Source: Curtobacterium pusillum
GTDB taxonomy: Bacteria > Actinomycetota > Actinomycetes > Actinomycetales > Microbacteriaceae
Reading direction: 5' to 3'
DNA: 64,000 nt
Assembly (NCBI RefSeq): GCF_007680845.1
Contig: NZ_VEIY01000001.1
Coordinates: 752,227-816,226, forward strand
A model generated the notes under the pieces. It worked only from the letters and a program-made list of their open reading frames with translations, had not been told where the DNA came from and searched no databases. Both the position numbers and the translations under genes were made by a program. Position 1 is the stretch's first letter; each line of letters opens with the position of its first letter. Positions 52,998 to 61,364 of the stretch are shown here, piece after piece.

Positions 52998-55997
52998 ATG
53001 CACGACGACATCCCCCTCACCACCGGACGCGCACGACGGGTCCTCGACGAGCGCATCCTGCCGGCCGTGCACGCCACCGCGACGCCGCTCGACACCGCCT
53101 GGCACGAGCTGCCGGGTGAGCCGATCGCACCGGCGTCCGGGCTCGCCCTCGACTTCGAGCCGTACGAGGTCGGCACGACGTGGGGAGCGGCGTGGGGCAC
53201 GACGTGGTTCCGGCTGACCGGGACCGTCCCGGTCGAGTGGGCGGGGCGTCGCATCGAGGCCGTCATCGACCTCGGTTTCGACAAGAACATGCCGGGCTTC
53301 CAGTGCGAGGGACTCGTCTACCTCGCCGACGGCACCCCGGTCAAGTCGATCAACCCGCGGAACCAGTGGGTGCTCGTCACCGAACGGGCCGAGGGCGGCG
53401 AGACCGTCGAACTCTTCGTGGAGGCGGCGTCGAACCCGGTCCTCCTCGACTACCACCCCTTCCTCGTCACGCACGAGGGCGACATCCAGACCTCGTCCTC
53501 CAAGCGCCTGTACACCTCGCGGCGGATGGACCTCGCCGTGTTCGACTCGGAGGTGCACGAGCTCGCGCTCGACATCGACGTCCTGCTCGAGCTCCAGGCC
53601 GAGCTGCCGGAGGGCCCGCGGCGGATGCGGATCCTGCAGGCGCTCGACGACGCCCTCGACCGGCTCGACCTGCAGCACATCGCCGCGACCGCGCCGGACG
53701 CCCGCGCAGCGCTCGCCGAGGTACTCGCCGCGCCCGCCGAGGCCTCGGCGCACACGATCTCCGCCGTCGGACACGCCCACATCGACTCCGCCTGGCTCTG
53801 GCCCGTGCGCGAGACGATCCGGAAGGTCGCCCGCACCACCTCGACGATGACCGAGCTCATCGACCAGACCGACGACTTCCTCTACGGCATGTCGAGCGCG
53901 CAGCAGTACGCCTGGATCAAGGAGCACCGCCCCGAGGTCTACGCCCGGGTCAAGGCCGCCGTCGCCGCCGGCCGGTTCCTGCCGATCGGCGGCATGTGGG
54001 TCGAGTCCGACACCGTGATGCCGACCGGCGAGAGCATCGTCCGCCAGTTCTCGCAGGGGCAGCGGTTCTTCGAGCGCGAGTTCGGGATCCGGCCGAAGGG
54101 CGTCTGGCTGCCGGACAGCTTCGGGTACTCGCCGGCGCTGCCGCAGCTCATGCGCCGCGCGGGCTTCGAGTGGTTCTTCACGCAGAAGATCTCGTGGAAC
54201 CAGGTGAACAAGTTCCCGCACCACACGTTCCTCTGGGAGGGCATCGACGGGTCGCGGGTGTTCTCGCACTTCCCGTCGATGGACACGTACAACTCGCGGT
54301 TGAGCGGGTCCGAGGTCGCGAAGGCCTCGCGCCAGTTCCGCGAGAACCGACTCGCCACCGGGTCGATCGCACCCGTCGGCTGGGGTGACGGCGGCGGTGG
54401 CACCACCCGCGAGATGACCGGCACCGCGGCACGCCTGGCCGACCTCGAGGGCAGTGCGAAGGTCCGCTGGGAGCACCCGGACGACTTCTTCGACCGCGCG
54501 AAGTCCGAGCTCACCGATCCGCCCGTGTGGGTGGGCGAGCTGTACCTCGAACTGCACCGCGCGACCCTCACGTCGCAGCACGGGACGAAGCAGGGCAACC
54601 GCCGGTGCGAGCAGCTCCTCATCGAGGCCGAACTGTGGTCCGCGACCGCCGCCGCCCGGACCGACTTCGTCTACCCGTACGACGAGCTCGACGCGCTCTG
54701 GCAGCAGGTCCTGCTCCAGCAGTTCCACGACATCCTGCCCGGCACGTCGATCGCGTGGGTGCACCGCGAAGCGGAGCAGAAGTACGCCGAGACGGCCGCG
54801 AGCCTGACCGCGATCATCGAGCGGGCACTGTCGGCACTGGCCGGTGTCGGCGACCGGACGGTCGTCGTGAACCCGGCCCCGTTCCTCCAGGCCGGCGCAC
54901 CCGCGCAGGGCGCCGTCGAGGCGACCGACGTGCCGGAGGCGAGCGCCGTCTCCCTCGCCGAGGCGGACGGCGGGTACGTGCTCGCGAACGAGCTCGTGCG
55001 GGTCGTCGTCGACGCGCAGGGACTCGTGACCAGCGCCGTCGACCTGACCACCGGGCGGGACGCGATCGCGCCGGGGCAGGCGGCGAACCTGCTGCAGCTG
55101 CACCAGGACTTCCCGAACATGTGGGACGCGTGGGACGTCGACCGGTACTACCGGAACCGGGTCGAGGACCTGGTCACGGTCTCGTCGTTGGACGCGTCCG
55201 TGGGGGCCGACGGCGTCGCACGGGTCGTCGTGTCGCGGGCCTTCGGCGACTCGACCGTCACGCAGGAGATCACGCTCGCGCCCGGGTCCCGCACCCTCGA
55301 GTTCGACCAGACGACCGACTGGCACGAGACCGAGAAGTTCCTCAAGGTCGCGTTCCCGCTCGACGTCCGCGCCGAGCACACCGTCGCCGAGACGCAGTTC
55401 GGCGCGCAGAAGCGGGTGACGCACACGAACACCTCGTGGGAGGCCGCGAAGTTCGAGACCTCGATGCACCGCTACGTGCTCGTGTCGGAGCCCGGGTTCG
55501 GTGTCGCGCTGGTGAACGACTCGATCCACGGGTTCGACACCACCCGCGATGCCGTCGACGGGCACGTCACCACGACCGTGCGGCTGTCGCTGCTGCGGGC
55601 GCCGCGGTTCCCGGACCCGGAGACCGACCAGGGCGTGCAGACGCACCGGTACGGGATCGTCATCGGGACCGACCAGCTCGGGGCGACGGAGGCCGGCGTG
55701 GTGATGAACGCCGCCGCGCGGACCGTCACCGGGTCGCACGGGTTCGCGCCGCTGGTCGAGGTGTCCGGTGACGTCGTGCTGTCGAGCGTGAAGCTCGCGG
55801 ACGACCGGTCGGGTGACCTGGTCGTGCGGGTGTACGAGCCGAGCGGGCGGCGGGGGACCGGCAGCGTGGCCGTCGACGGTCCGTACGGGGCGTCGGTCGA
55901 GGTCACGCTGCTCGAGGAACCGCTGGCGGACACGGACGCGTCCTCGTTCTCCGTGGACGCGTACGAGGTGCGGACCTTCCGCTTCCCGCACAACTGA
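52998..55997 (+). CDS. GH38 alpha-mannosidase
   Basis: A 999-residue cytoplasmic alpha-mannosidase. The zinc site is AHIDSAWLWP near residue 260, the nucleophile Asp is in VWLPDSFGYSPALPQ near 373, and the HDILPG motif (QFHDILPGTSIAWVHREAEQ) is present. Length and domain order (N-terminal beta domain, catalytic barrel, helical bundle, two C-terminal beta domains) match bacterial GH38. AGGAAGG lies upstream of the ATG. It would strip alpha-linked mannoses from imported glycan. Confidence 0.97.
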   Translation: MHDDIPLTTGRARRVLDERILPAVHATATPLDTAWHELPGEPIAPASGLALDFEPYEVGTTWGAAWGTTWFRLTGTVPVEWAGRRIEAVIDLGFDKNMPGFQCEGLVYLADGTPVKSINPRNQWVLVTERAEGGETVELFVEAASNPVLLDYHPFLVTHEGDIQTSSSKRLYTSRRMDLAVFDSEVHELALDIDVLLELQAELPEGPRRMRILQALDDALDRLDLQHIAATAPDARAALAEVLAAPAEASAHTISAVGHAHIDSAWLWPVRETIRKVARTTSTMTELIDQTDDFLYGMSSAQQYAWIKEHRPEVYARVKAAVAAGRFLPIGGMWVESDTVMPTGESIVRQFSQGQRFFEREFGIRPKGVWLPDSFGYSPALPQLMRRAGFEWFFTQKISWNQVNKFPHHTFLWEGIDGSRVFSHFPSMDTYNSRLSGSEVAKASRQFRENRLATGSIAPVGWGDGGGGTTREMTGTAARLADLEGSAKVRWEHPDDFFDRAKSELTDPPVWVGELYLELHRATLTSQHGTKQGNRRCEQLLIEAELWSATAAARTDFVYPYDELDALWQQVLLQQFHDILPGTSIAWVHREAEQKYAETAASLTAIIERALSALAGVGDRTVVVNPAPFLQAGAPAQGAVEATDVPEASAVSLAEADGGYVLANELVRVVVDAQGLVTSAVDLTTGRDAIAPGQAANLLQLHQDFPNMWDAWDVDRYYRNRVEDLVTVSSLDASVGADGVARVVVSRAFGDSTVTQEITLAPGSRTLEFDQTTDWHETEKFLKVAFPLDVRAEHTVAETQFGAQKRVTHTNTSWEAAKFETSMHRYVLVSEPGFGVALVNDSIHGFDTTRDAVDGHVTTTVRLSLLRAPRFPDPETDQGVQTHRYGIVIGTDQLGATEAGVVMNAAARTVTGSHGFAPLVEVSGDVVLSSVKLADDRSGDLVVRVYEPSGRRGTGSVAVDGPYGASVEVTLLEEPLADTDASSFSVDAYEVRTFRFPHN

Positions 55998-56025
55998 ACG
56001 ACCGAACCATTCAAGGAGGAATGAG

Positions 56026-56925
56026 ATGAAGAAGTCCGTGAAGATCGGGATCGTGGCGGCCATCGCCGCGATGGTCGCCGCACCGATGGTGCCCGCCGCA
56101 GCAACAGCGGCACCAGCGTCGACCACCGCCACGAAGTCCGGGCCGACGAGCATCGCGTACGTCGAGGTCAACAACGACCAGCTCGCCAACGTCGGCCGCT
56201 ACCAGCTGGCGAACGGCGCGAACGCGTTCGACGTGGCGATCATCTTCGCCGCGAACATCAACTGGAACGGCTCGAAGGCCGTCCTGGCGAACAACACCAA
56301 CGTCCAGGCGACCCTCGACAACGCGGCCACCCAGATCAAGCCCCTGCAGGCGAAGGGCATCAAGGTGTCGCTGTCGATCCTCGGCAACCACCAGGGCGCC
56401 GGGATCGCCAACTTCCCGACGCAGGCCGCGGCCACGGACTTCGCGTCCCAGGTCACCGCGACCGTCACGAAGTACGGGCTCGACGGGGTCGACCTGGACG
56501 ACGAGTACTCGGACTACGGCACGAACGGCACGCCGCAGCCGAACTCGCAGTCCATCGGGTGGCTCATCACCGCGCTCCGGGCCCAGATGCCGTCGAAGCT
56601 GATCTCGTTCTACAACATCGGCCCGGCCGCGTCCTCGCTGTCGTCGTCGAGCAGCACGATCGGCTCGAAGCTCGACTACGCCTGGAACCCCTTCTACGGC
56701 ACGTACTCGGCGCCGTCCATCCCGGGGCTGTCGAAGTCGAAGCTGTCGGCTGCGGCGGTCGACATCCAGAACACGTCGCAGTCCACCGCGGTGTCGCTCG
56801 CGCAGCGCACGAAGGCCGACGGGTACGGCGTGTTCATGACGTACAACCTGCCGGACGGTGACGTCTCCGGGTACGTGTCGGCGATGACGCAGCAGCTCTA
56901 CGGGCAGGCCGCGACGTACCACTGA
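56026..56925 (+). CDS. Secreted endo-beta-N-acetylglucosaminidase H-type (GH18)
   Basis: Cuts the chitobiose core of high-mannose N-glycans, leaving one GlcNAc on the protein. The 299-residue protein has a signal peptide (MKKSVKIGIVAAIAAMVAAP to AAATAAPAS) and the mature GH18 fold close to Streptomyces Endo H: TSIAYVEVNNDQLANVGRY, FAANINWNGSKA, LSILGNHQGAGIANFP, catalytic DGVDLDDEYSDYG at 153-165 with Glu160, and FYNIGPAAS. AAGGAGGA precedes ATG 56026 at a good distance. It is the only exported enzyme of the locus. Confidence 0.95.
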   Translation: MKKSVKIGIVAAIAAMVAAPMVPAAATAAPASTTATKSGPTSIAYVEVNNDQLANVGRYQLANGANAFDVAIIFAANINWNGSKAVLANNTNVQATLDNAATQIKPLQAKGIKVSLSILGNHQGAGIANFPTQAAATDFASQVTATVTKYGLDGVDLDDEYSDYGTNGTPQPNSQSIGWLITALRAQMPSKLISFYNIGPAASSLSSSSSTIGSKLDYAWNPFYGTYSAPSIPGLSKSKLSAAAVDIQNTSQSTAVSLAQRTKADGYGVFMTYNLPDGDVSGYVSAMTQQLYGQAATYH

Positions 56926-57048
56926 CGTCGCGTCTCGAGCGGCGGCGGCGGCTCGCGGCTCGCGGCTCGCGCGTGTGCGTCTTCCGCGTTGAGCGGGAGT
57001 CTTCCGCGTCAAAGCGACAGATCTCGCCCGCGCGGCACCGCCCCCTCT

Positions 57049-57099
57049 GCCGAAGCGATAGGTTCCCGCCGAACGTTCGCGGGAACCTGTCGCTTCGGC
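57049..57099. repeat. 21-bp hairpin in a gene-free segment after Endo H
   Basis: The 214 bases between Endo H and the next gene hold no gene. Arms 57049-57069 and 57079-57099 pair fully apart from one G-U; the loop contains the palindrome GAACGTTC. Just upstream, CTTCCGCGTtgAGCG and CTTCCGCGTcaAAGCG are direct repeats (about 56979 and 56999 onward), and AAGCGACAG recurs within the arm. It may be a terminator or a dispersed repeat. Confidence 0.7.
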
Positions 57100-57139
57100 G
57101 AACCGGCTACCGGCGGCGTCGCGGCCGTACGATCGCGGC

Positions 57140-57430
57140 GTGGAACTCGAGTTCAGCGGCGAGGTCATCGAGTGGCGCGGACCGGCGCCGTTCTTCTACG
57201 CGGTCGTGCCGCCCGACGCCGCCGAGGTCATCCACGAGCTCGCCCCGATGCTCACCTACGGGTGGGGCGTCATCCCCGCGCGGGTGACGATCGGCTCGGT
57301 GACCTGGACGACCTCGCTGTTCCCGAAGGACGGCGGGTACCTCGTGCCGCTCCGCGCAGCCGAGCGTCGTCGTGCCGGCGTCGACCTCGGCGACGCCCCG
57401 ACGGTCACCCTCGAGCTCGGCGGCCCCTGA
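57140..57430 (+). CDS. DUF1905-domain protein
   Basis: A 96-residue protein that begins MELEFSGEVIEWRGPAPFFY (the DUF1905 signature) and contains TYGWGVIPARVTIGSVTWTTS. Family members of this size are common in actinobacteria; the fold is a small beta barrel with unknown ligand. TACGAT at 57128-57133, six bases before the GTG, suggests leaderless translation. No operon partner. Confidence 0.8.
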   Translation: MELEFSGEVIEWRGPAPFFYAVVPPDAAEVIHELAPMLTYGWGVIPARVTIGSVTWTTSLFPKDGGYLVPLRAAERRRAGVDLGDAPTVTLELGGP

Positions 57431-57543
57431 CCCTCGTTCCTCCCCAGCAACGCCCGTCCGCGACCCTGTCCACAGCCGTCACTGACTCGTCCAGTCGTCG
57501 CGCCGCTCCTCCCTACCGTCCTGAGCGTGGAGGGGAGGTGGCG

Positions 57544-57768
57544 ATGGTCGAACGACCACGACATCCGAAGAAGGAGATCGAAGCCATCATCCGCACGGCG
57601 GAAGCCAGTGGATGGCGCTTCACGAAGGGACGCAAGTACTACAAGGCGTACTGCCCGTGCGGAGAACACCTGCTCACGGTGCACCTCACGCCTTCGAACC
57701 GCTGGTACGTTGTGCATCTGAAGTATCGGTTCGCGCGATCGAGCTGTTGGGATGGGAGAACACGATGA
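57544..57768 (+). CDS. HicA-like small basic protein
   Basis: A 74-residue basic protein with the layout of HicA toxins: KKEIEAIIRTAEASGWRF, then a variable loop and a strand with YCPCGEHLLTVHLTPS, ending in Arg-rich RFARSSCWDGRTR. The Gly-Ser-His catalytic motif of HicA is not visible, but a CPCGEH cluster takes its place. GGAGG lies upstream. Its stop overlaps the next ATG (ATGA), the order toxin-antitoxin seen in hicAB. Function inferred only from layout. Confidence 0.5.
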   Translation: MVERPRHPKKEIEAIIRTAEASGWRFTKGRKYYKAYCPCGEHLLTVHLTPSNRWYVVHLKYRFARSSCWDGRTR

Positions 57769-58085
57769 CGAACTACCTCGTACACCTGGAGTGCGCCGCG
57801 CTGGTCGACGGAGCCGATGACATCACGGCGGCGTTCGATCTCATCGCGGACGCGCTCTTCGAGCTCGAAGACGTCCACGACCAGGACCTGAGCGCGGACG
57901 TCGGCACACGGACGCTGACCTTCTCGGTCGGAGTCACTGCCGACGACGAGTTCGGTGCGCTCGACCGTGCGCTCGGAGCCGTCCGAACCGCCCTGCACGC
58001 TGCCGGCCGCGGGACCCCGGGATGGGAACAGCACTACCGGATGCTCCGGCAAGAAGTCGAGGAGCAGCCGGTCGTCACGATCTGA
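57765..58085 (+). CDS. Hypothetical partner of the HicA-like protein
   Basis: A 106-residue acidic protein with ferredoxin-like spacing (YLVHLECAALVDGADDITAA; TRTLTFSVGVTADDEFGALD) and a final helix. It overlaps the HicA-like gene by four bases, so the two are coupled. No DNA-binding motif of HicB type was seen. Might neutralise the basic neighbour, or be unrelated. Confidence 0.5.
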   Translation: MTNYLVHLECAALVDGADDITAAFDLIADALFELEDVHDQDLSADVGTRTLTFSVGVTADDEFGALDRALGAVRTALHAAGRGTPGWEQHYRMLRQEVEEQPVVTI

Positions 58086-58142
58086 GCGAGGAGTGACATC
58101 CCCGCTCGTCGACTCCTCGTGGGCGCGGAGCACACTGGTCGC

Positions 58143-58610
58143 ATGACGAGGTACGGGATCGATGCCGGGGTCGCGCTGCGGATCGTGCGTGGCGAGGTGG
58201 TGGTGGACTCGTCGCACCAGCTCGTGGGGCCGGCGGTACTGCGGTCCCACGTCCTGGCTGCGCTCTACCGTGAGGTCCGCGCCGGGTCGATGGACGAGCA
58301 GACGGCGCGGGCGTTGCTGGACGGCCTCGCCGCGCTCCGGATCCGACTACTGGGGGACCGGGTCTCGCGGGCGACCGCGTGGAAGATAGCGATGGAGCTC
58401 GGGTGGGACGAGGTCGGGCCGGCTGAGTACCTCGCGGTGGCGATCCTGCAGGCAGACGCCCTGGTGACCGAGGACCCGGTCCTCCGTTCTGCAGCCGACG
58501 GCCTGATCCGGGTGGTTCCCGTGGAGAGCCTGGGGGCGTCCAGGAGAATCGCGGATCGGCGCAGTGCAAGTCGGGATGTGGAGGGGATGACGGGAATCGA
58601 ACCCGCGTAG
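58143..58610 (+). CDS. PIN-domain-like protein (VapC-related)
   Basis: A 155-residue protein with PIN-fold cues: YGIDAGVALRIVRGE with the first Asp, and ALVTEDPVLRSAADGLIRVV with a late Asp. The second acidic residue usually found in the second helix is His in SHVLAALYRE, and the third region reads AEYLAVA, so nuclease activity may be lost or weak. No antitoxin precedes it. The last 29 bases run antisense through tRNA-Gly. Confidence in the gene itself is moderate. Confidence 0.55.
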   Translation: MTRYGIDAGVALRIVRGEVVVDSSHQLVGPAVLRSHVLAALYREVRAGSMDEQTARALLDGLAALRIRLLGDRVSRATAWKIAMELGWDEVGPAEYLAVAILQADALVTEDPVLRSAADGLIRVVPVESLGASRRIADRRSASRDVEGMTGIEPA

Positions 58611-58652
58611 CCAGTTTGGAAGACTGGGGCTCTACCATTGAGCTACATCCCC
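58582..58652 (-). tRNA. tRNA-Gly (TCC)
   Basis: Minus-strand cloverleaf: acceptor GGGGATG/CATCCCC, D-arm AGCTCAATGGTAGAGC, anticodon loop CTTCCAA between CCAGT and ACTGG, and T-arm GCGGGTTCGATTCCCGT. Discriminator is T; CCA is not encoded. The plus-strand gene ending at 58610 overlaps it. Confidence 0.95.
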
Positions 58653-58718
58653 GCGGCTGCGCACGAGTCGCAGCCCCATCATCGTAACGGACGAACGAGC
58701 CGGACCAGACACCGCGAC

Positions 58719-59054
58719 ATGCCACCACGCGTCACCCTGCCGCCGACGGACCGGGAAGCCCGCCGCATCAAGCACTCCCGAGTGCTCTCGTACGCCCTCG
58801 TGCTCCTCGCAGCCGTGGTGTTCTCGCTGCGTCCGGAGCTGTTCGGGGACCCGCAGACCCAGCCCGCCCACGCCCTCCTGCACGTGTGGCGGATCGTCGC
58901 CGGCATCGTGCTCGCGCTCGCAGCCGTGGCGGTCCAGATCGTCGTCGGCGTGCAGTGGCGAAGCGGCCTCCGACGCGCCGCCGAGGACGACGACCCCGAC
59001 CCGGCCGAGCACACCCGAGTACCTCCCGGGAACCGACCACCGGCAGACCGCTAG
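58719..59054 (+). CDS. Small membrane protein, 111 residues
   Basis: Two hydrophobic helices (VLSYALVLLAAVVFSL; VWRIVAGIVLALAAVAVQIVV) separated by a short loop, with charged ends and an acidic tail (EDDDPDPAEHTR). ATG 58719 is chosen because an earlier start at 58638 would overlap the tRNA-Gly. Family unknown. Confidence 0.6.
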   Translation: MPPRVTLPPTDREARRIKHSRVLSYALVLLAAVVFSLRPELFGDPQTQPAHALLHVWRIVAGIVLALAAVAVQIVVGVQWRSGLRRAAEDDDPDPAEHTRVPPGNRPPADR

Positions 59055-59110
59055 ACTCATCGGCGTCGCATGCGCCTCTGGCGCGCGCGGACACCCCTGG
59101 CCCATGCAGA

Positions 59111-59187
59111 CGGGGCGTAGCTCAGCTTGGTAGAGCGCCCGCTTTGGGAGCGGGAGGTCGCAGGTTCAACTCCTGTCGCCCCGACCA
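59111..59187 (+). tRNA. tRNA-Pro (TGG)
   Basis: Acceptor CGGGGCG/CGCCCCG, anticodon loop TTTGGGA between CCCGC and GCGGG, T-arm GCAGGTTCAACTCCTGT, discriminator A and an encoded CCA at 59185-59187. Anticodon is TGG. The trigger factor gene begins 51 bases later. Confidence 0.95.
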
Positions 59188-59238
59188 GGTCCACCAGAAC
59201 ACCGACCACACGAACGTCAACCAACAGGAGTACTCCCC

Positions 59239-60546
59239 TTGGCCACCAGCACCGTCGACAAGGTGAGCGACACCCGCGTCAAGCTCACCGTGAACGTGAC
59301 GCCGGAAGATCTCAAGCCGAGCATCGACCACGCGTACAAGCACATCGCCGAGCAGATCAACATCCCCGGCTTCCGCAAGGGCAAGGTCCCGCCGGCGATC
59401 GTCGACCAGCGTGTCGGCCGCGGCGAGGTCCTGAACCACGCCGTCGGTGACGCCATCGACAACTTCTACCGCCAGGCGGTGGAAGAGCAGGAGCTCCGCA
59501 TCCTCGGTCGTGCCGAGGCCGACGTCTCCGAGCTCCCGAACGTCAAGGACTTCACGGGCGACCTCGTCCTCACCTTCGAGGTCGACGTCCGTCCCGAGTT
59601 CGACCTGCCGGAGTACGACAAGTACGAGCTGACGGTCGACGCGGTCGACGTCTCCGACGACGAGATCGAAGAGGAACTGCAGAACCTCCGCACCCGCTTC
59701 GGCACGCTCGTGACGGTCGACCGTCCGGCGACCACGGGTGACTTCGCCCAGATCGACCTCACCGCCACCATCGGCGACGACGAGGTCGACTCGGCCACCG
59801 GCGTCTCCTACGAGATCGGTTCGGGCGACCTGCTCGAGGGCATCGACGAGGCGCTCGAGTCCCTCACCGCCGGCGAGTCCACCACCTTCGAGTCGAAGCT
59901 CGTCGGTGGCGACCGTGAGGGCGAGACCGCCCAGATCGCCGTGACCGTCACCGCCGTCAAGGAGCGCGAGCTCCCCGAGGCCGACGACGAGTTCGCCCAG
60001 ATCGCGAGCCAGTTCGACACGATCGAGGAGCTCAAGGCGGACCTCAAGGAGCAGATCGCGAAGTCGAAGTCGTTCGGCCAGGGCGCCGCGGCTCGCGACA
60101 AGCTCGTCGAGAAGCTCATCGAGGACGTCGACATCCCGATCTCGGAGAAGCTCATCGAGGACGAGGTGCACCGTCACCTCGAGCAGGAGAACCGCCTCGA
60201 GGACGACGAGCACCGCAAGGAGGTCTCCGAGTCCAGCGAGAAGGCCTTCCGCTCGCAGATCCTCCTCGACTCGATCGCCGAGAAGGAAGAGATCCAGGTC
60301 TCGCAGGAAGAGCTCACGCAGTACCTCATCCAGGCCGCTGCGCAGTACGGCATGGAGCCGGCCGAGTTCATCAAGGTGATCGACCAGAACGGCCAGATCC
60401 CCGGCATGGTCGGCGAGGTCGCTCGTTCGAAGGCCGTCGCGACGGTCCTGTCGAAGGTGACCGTGAAGGACACCAACGGCAACGACGTCGACCTCTCCGC
60501 CTTCACGGCGGGCGTCGCGCAGACCCCCGCGGACGACGCGGAGTAA
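59239..60546 (+). CDS. tig: Trigger factor
   Basis: Ribosome-associated chaperone and peptidyl-prolyl isomerase, 435 residues. The N-terminal ribosome-binding domain includes the signature [11 protein letters not shown] (about 35-45), followed by the FKBP domain at about 150-240 ([36 protein letters not shown]) and a helical C-terminal arm. The TTG start at 59239 is supported by AGGAG eight bases upstream and the usual opening ([17 protein letters not shown]). It precedes clpP1-clpP2, as in most bacteria. Confidence 0.97.
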   Translation: MATSTVDKVSDTRVKLTVNVTPEDLKPSIDHAYKHIAEQINIPGFRKGKVPPAIVDQRVGRGEVLNHAVGDAIDNFYRQAVEEQELRILGRAEADVSELPNVKDFTGDLVLTFEVDVRPEFDLPEYDKYELTVDAVDVSDDEIEEELQNLRTRFGTLVTVDRPATTGDFAQIDLTATIGDDEVDSATGVSYEIGSGDLLEGIDEALESLTAGESTTFESKLVGGDREGETAQIAVTVTAVKERELPEADDEFAQIASQFDTIEELKADLKEQIAKSKSFGQGAAARDKLVEKLIEDVDIPISEKLIEDEVHRHLEQENRLEDDEHRKEVSESSEKAFRSQILLDSIAEKEEIQVSQEELTQYLIQAAAQYGMEPAEFIKVIDQNGQIPGMVGEVARSKAVATVLSKVTVKDTNGNDVDLSAFTAGVAQTPADDAE

Positions 60547-60562
60547 CGCCACCAGGACGACG

Positions 60563-60602
60563 GACGGGAGGCGCGGTGCCAGCTGGCACCGCGCCTCCCG
60601 TC
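60563..60602 (+). terminator. Perfect 18-bp GGAGGCGCGG-type hairpin after tig
   Basis: Arms 60563-60580 and 60585-60602 around an AGCT loop; almost identical to the hairpin at 1412-1455. TATTT follows five bases later, the only short T-rich tract seen after members of this repeat. Confidence 0.8.
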
Positions 60603-60624
60603 TCGTATTTCCGCACCGCCTGAC

Positions 60625-60638
60625 CGCCGTCAGCGAAC
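60625..60638 (+). promoter_or_regulatory. Candidate ClgR box upstream of clpP1
   Basis: CGCCGTCAGCGAAC fits the actinobacterial ClgR pattern CGC-N5-GCG with an AAC extension, about 70 bases upstream of clpP1. It deviates from the published consensus at about two positions. ClgR is known to activate clpP1P2 in other actinobacteria; here it is inferred from position and pattern. Confidence 0.4.
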
Positions 60639-60705
60639 AGGCGCGAACTGCTGCGTTGCACCCGATAAGTTCGACATCAAGCGACAACTGAACGGGAGCT
60701 TTTCC

Positions 60706-61335
60706 ATGGCCGAAGCAACACTGAACCCCAGTGTTTTTGACCGCCTTCTGAGAGACCGGATCGTGTGGCTCGGCTCCGAGGTCCGCGACGACAACTCGAA
60801 CGAGATCGCAGCCAAGCTGCTGATGCTCGCCGCCGAGGACCCTGAGAAGGACATCTACCTCTACATCAACTCGCCCGGTGGTTCGATCACCGCCGGCATG
60901 GCCATCTACGACACGATGCAGTTCGTCCCGAACGACATCGTCACGGTGGGCATCGGCCTGGCCGCCTCGATGGGGCAGTTCCTGCTCTCGTCGGGCACGC
61001 CGGGCAAGCGCTACATCACGCCGAACGCGCGGGTGCTGCTGCACCAGCCGTCCGGTGGCTTCGGCGGGACCGCTGCCGACATCCAGACGCAGGCGAAGGT
61101 CATCCTCGACATGAAGAAGCGGATGGCGGAGCTCACGGCGGAGCAGACCGGCAAGTCGATCGAGCAGATCCTCAAGGACAACGACCGCGACAACTGGTTC
61201 ACGGCGCAGGAGGCCCTCGAGTACGGCTTCGTCGACCACCTCCGCGCGTCGAGCGTCGAGGTCATCGGCGGCGGCGGAACGGTCGCCGACGGCGAGACCC
61301 CGACCGACGCGGCCGACCCCGACGCCAAGTCCTGA
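60706..61335 (+). CDS. clpP1: ATP-dependent Clp protease proteolytic subunit 1
   Basis: A serine protease subunit that assembles with ClpP2 into a mixed tetradecamer and degrades unfolded proteins with ClpX or ClpC. The 209-residue protein has Ser89 in GLAASMGQF and His113 in LLHQPSG, with the Asp in the KDNDRDNWF region. A Gly/Thr/Asp-rich tail of about 20 residues follows the usual end. It lies 29 bases before clpP2 and probably shares its transcript. Confidence 0.97.
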   Translation: MAEATLNPSVFDRLLRDRIVWLGSEVRDDNSNEIAAKLLMLAAEDPEKDIYLYINSPGGSITAGMAIYDTMQFVPNDIVTVGIGLAASMGQFLLSSGTPGKRYITPNARVLLHQPSGGFGGTAADIQTQAKVILDMKKRMAELTAEQTGKSIEQILKDNDRDNWFTAQEALEYGFVDHLRASSVEVIGGGGTVADGETPTDAADPDAKS

Positions 61336-61364
61336 TCCGACCCACCGTAGAAAAGGAAACGAGA

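Noticed and set aside
52623..56189. A nearly 1200-codon open frame antisense to the alpha-mannosidase
   Set aside because: Composition is Arg/Val/Glu-rich shadow sequence without domain motifs, fully antisense to the GH38 gene with all its catalytic residues.
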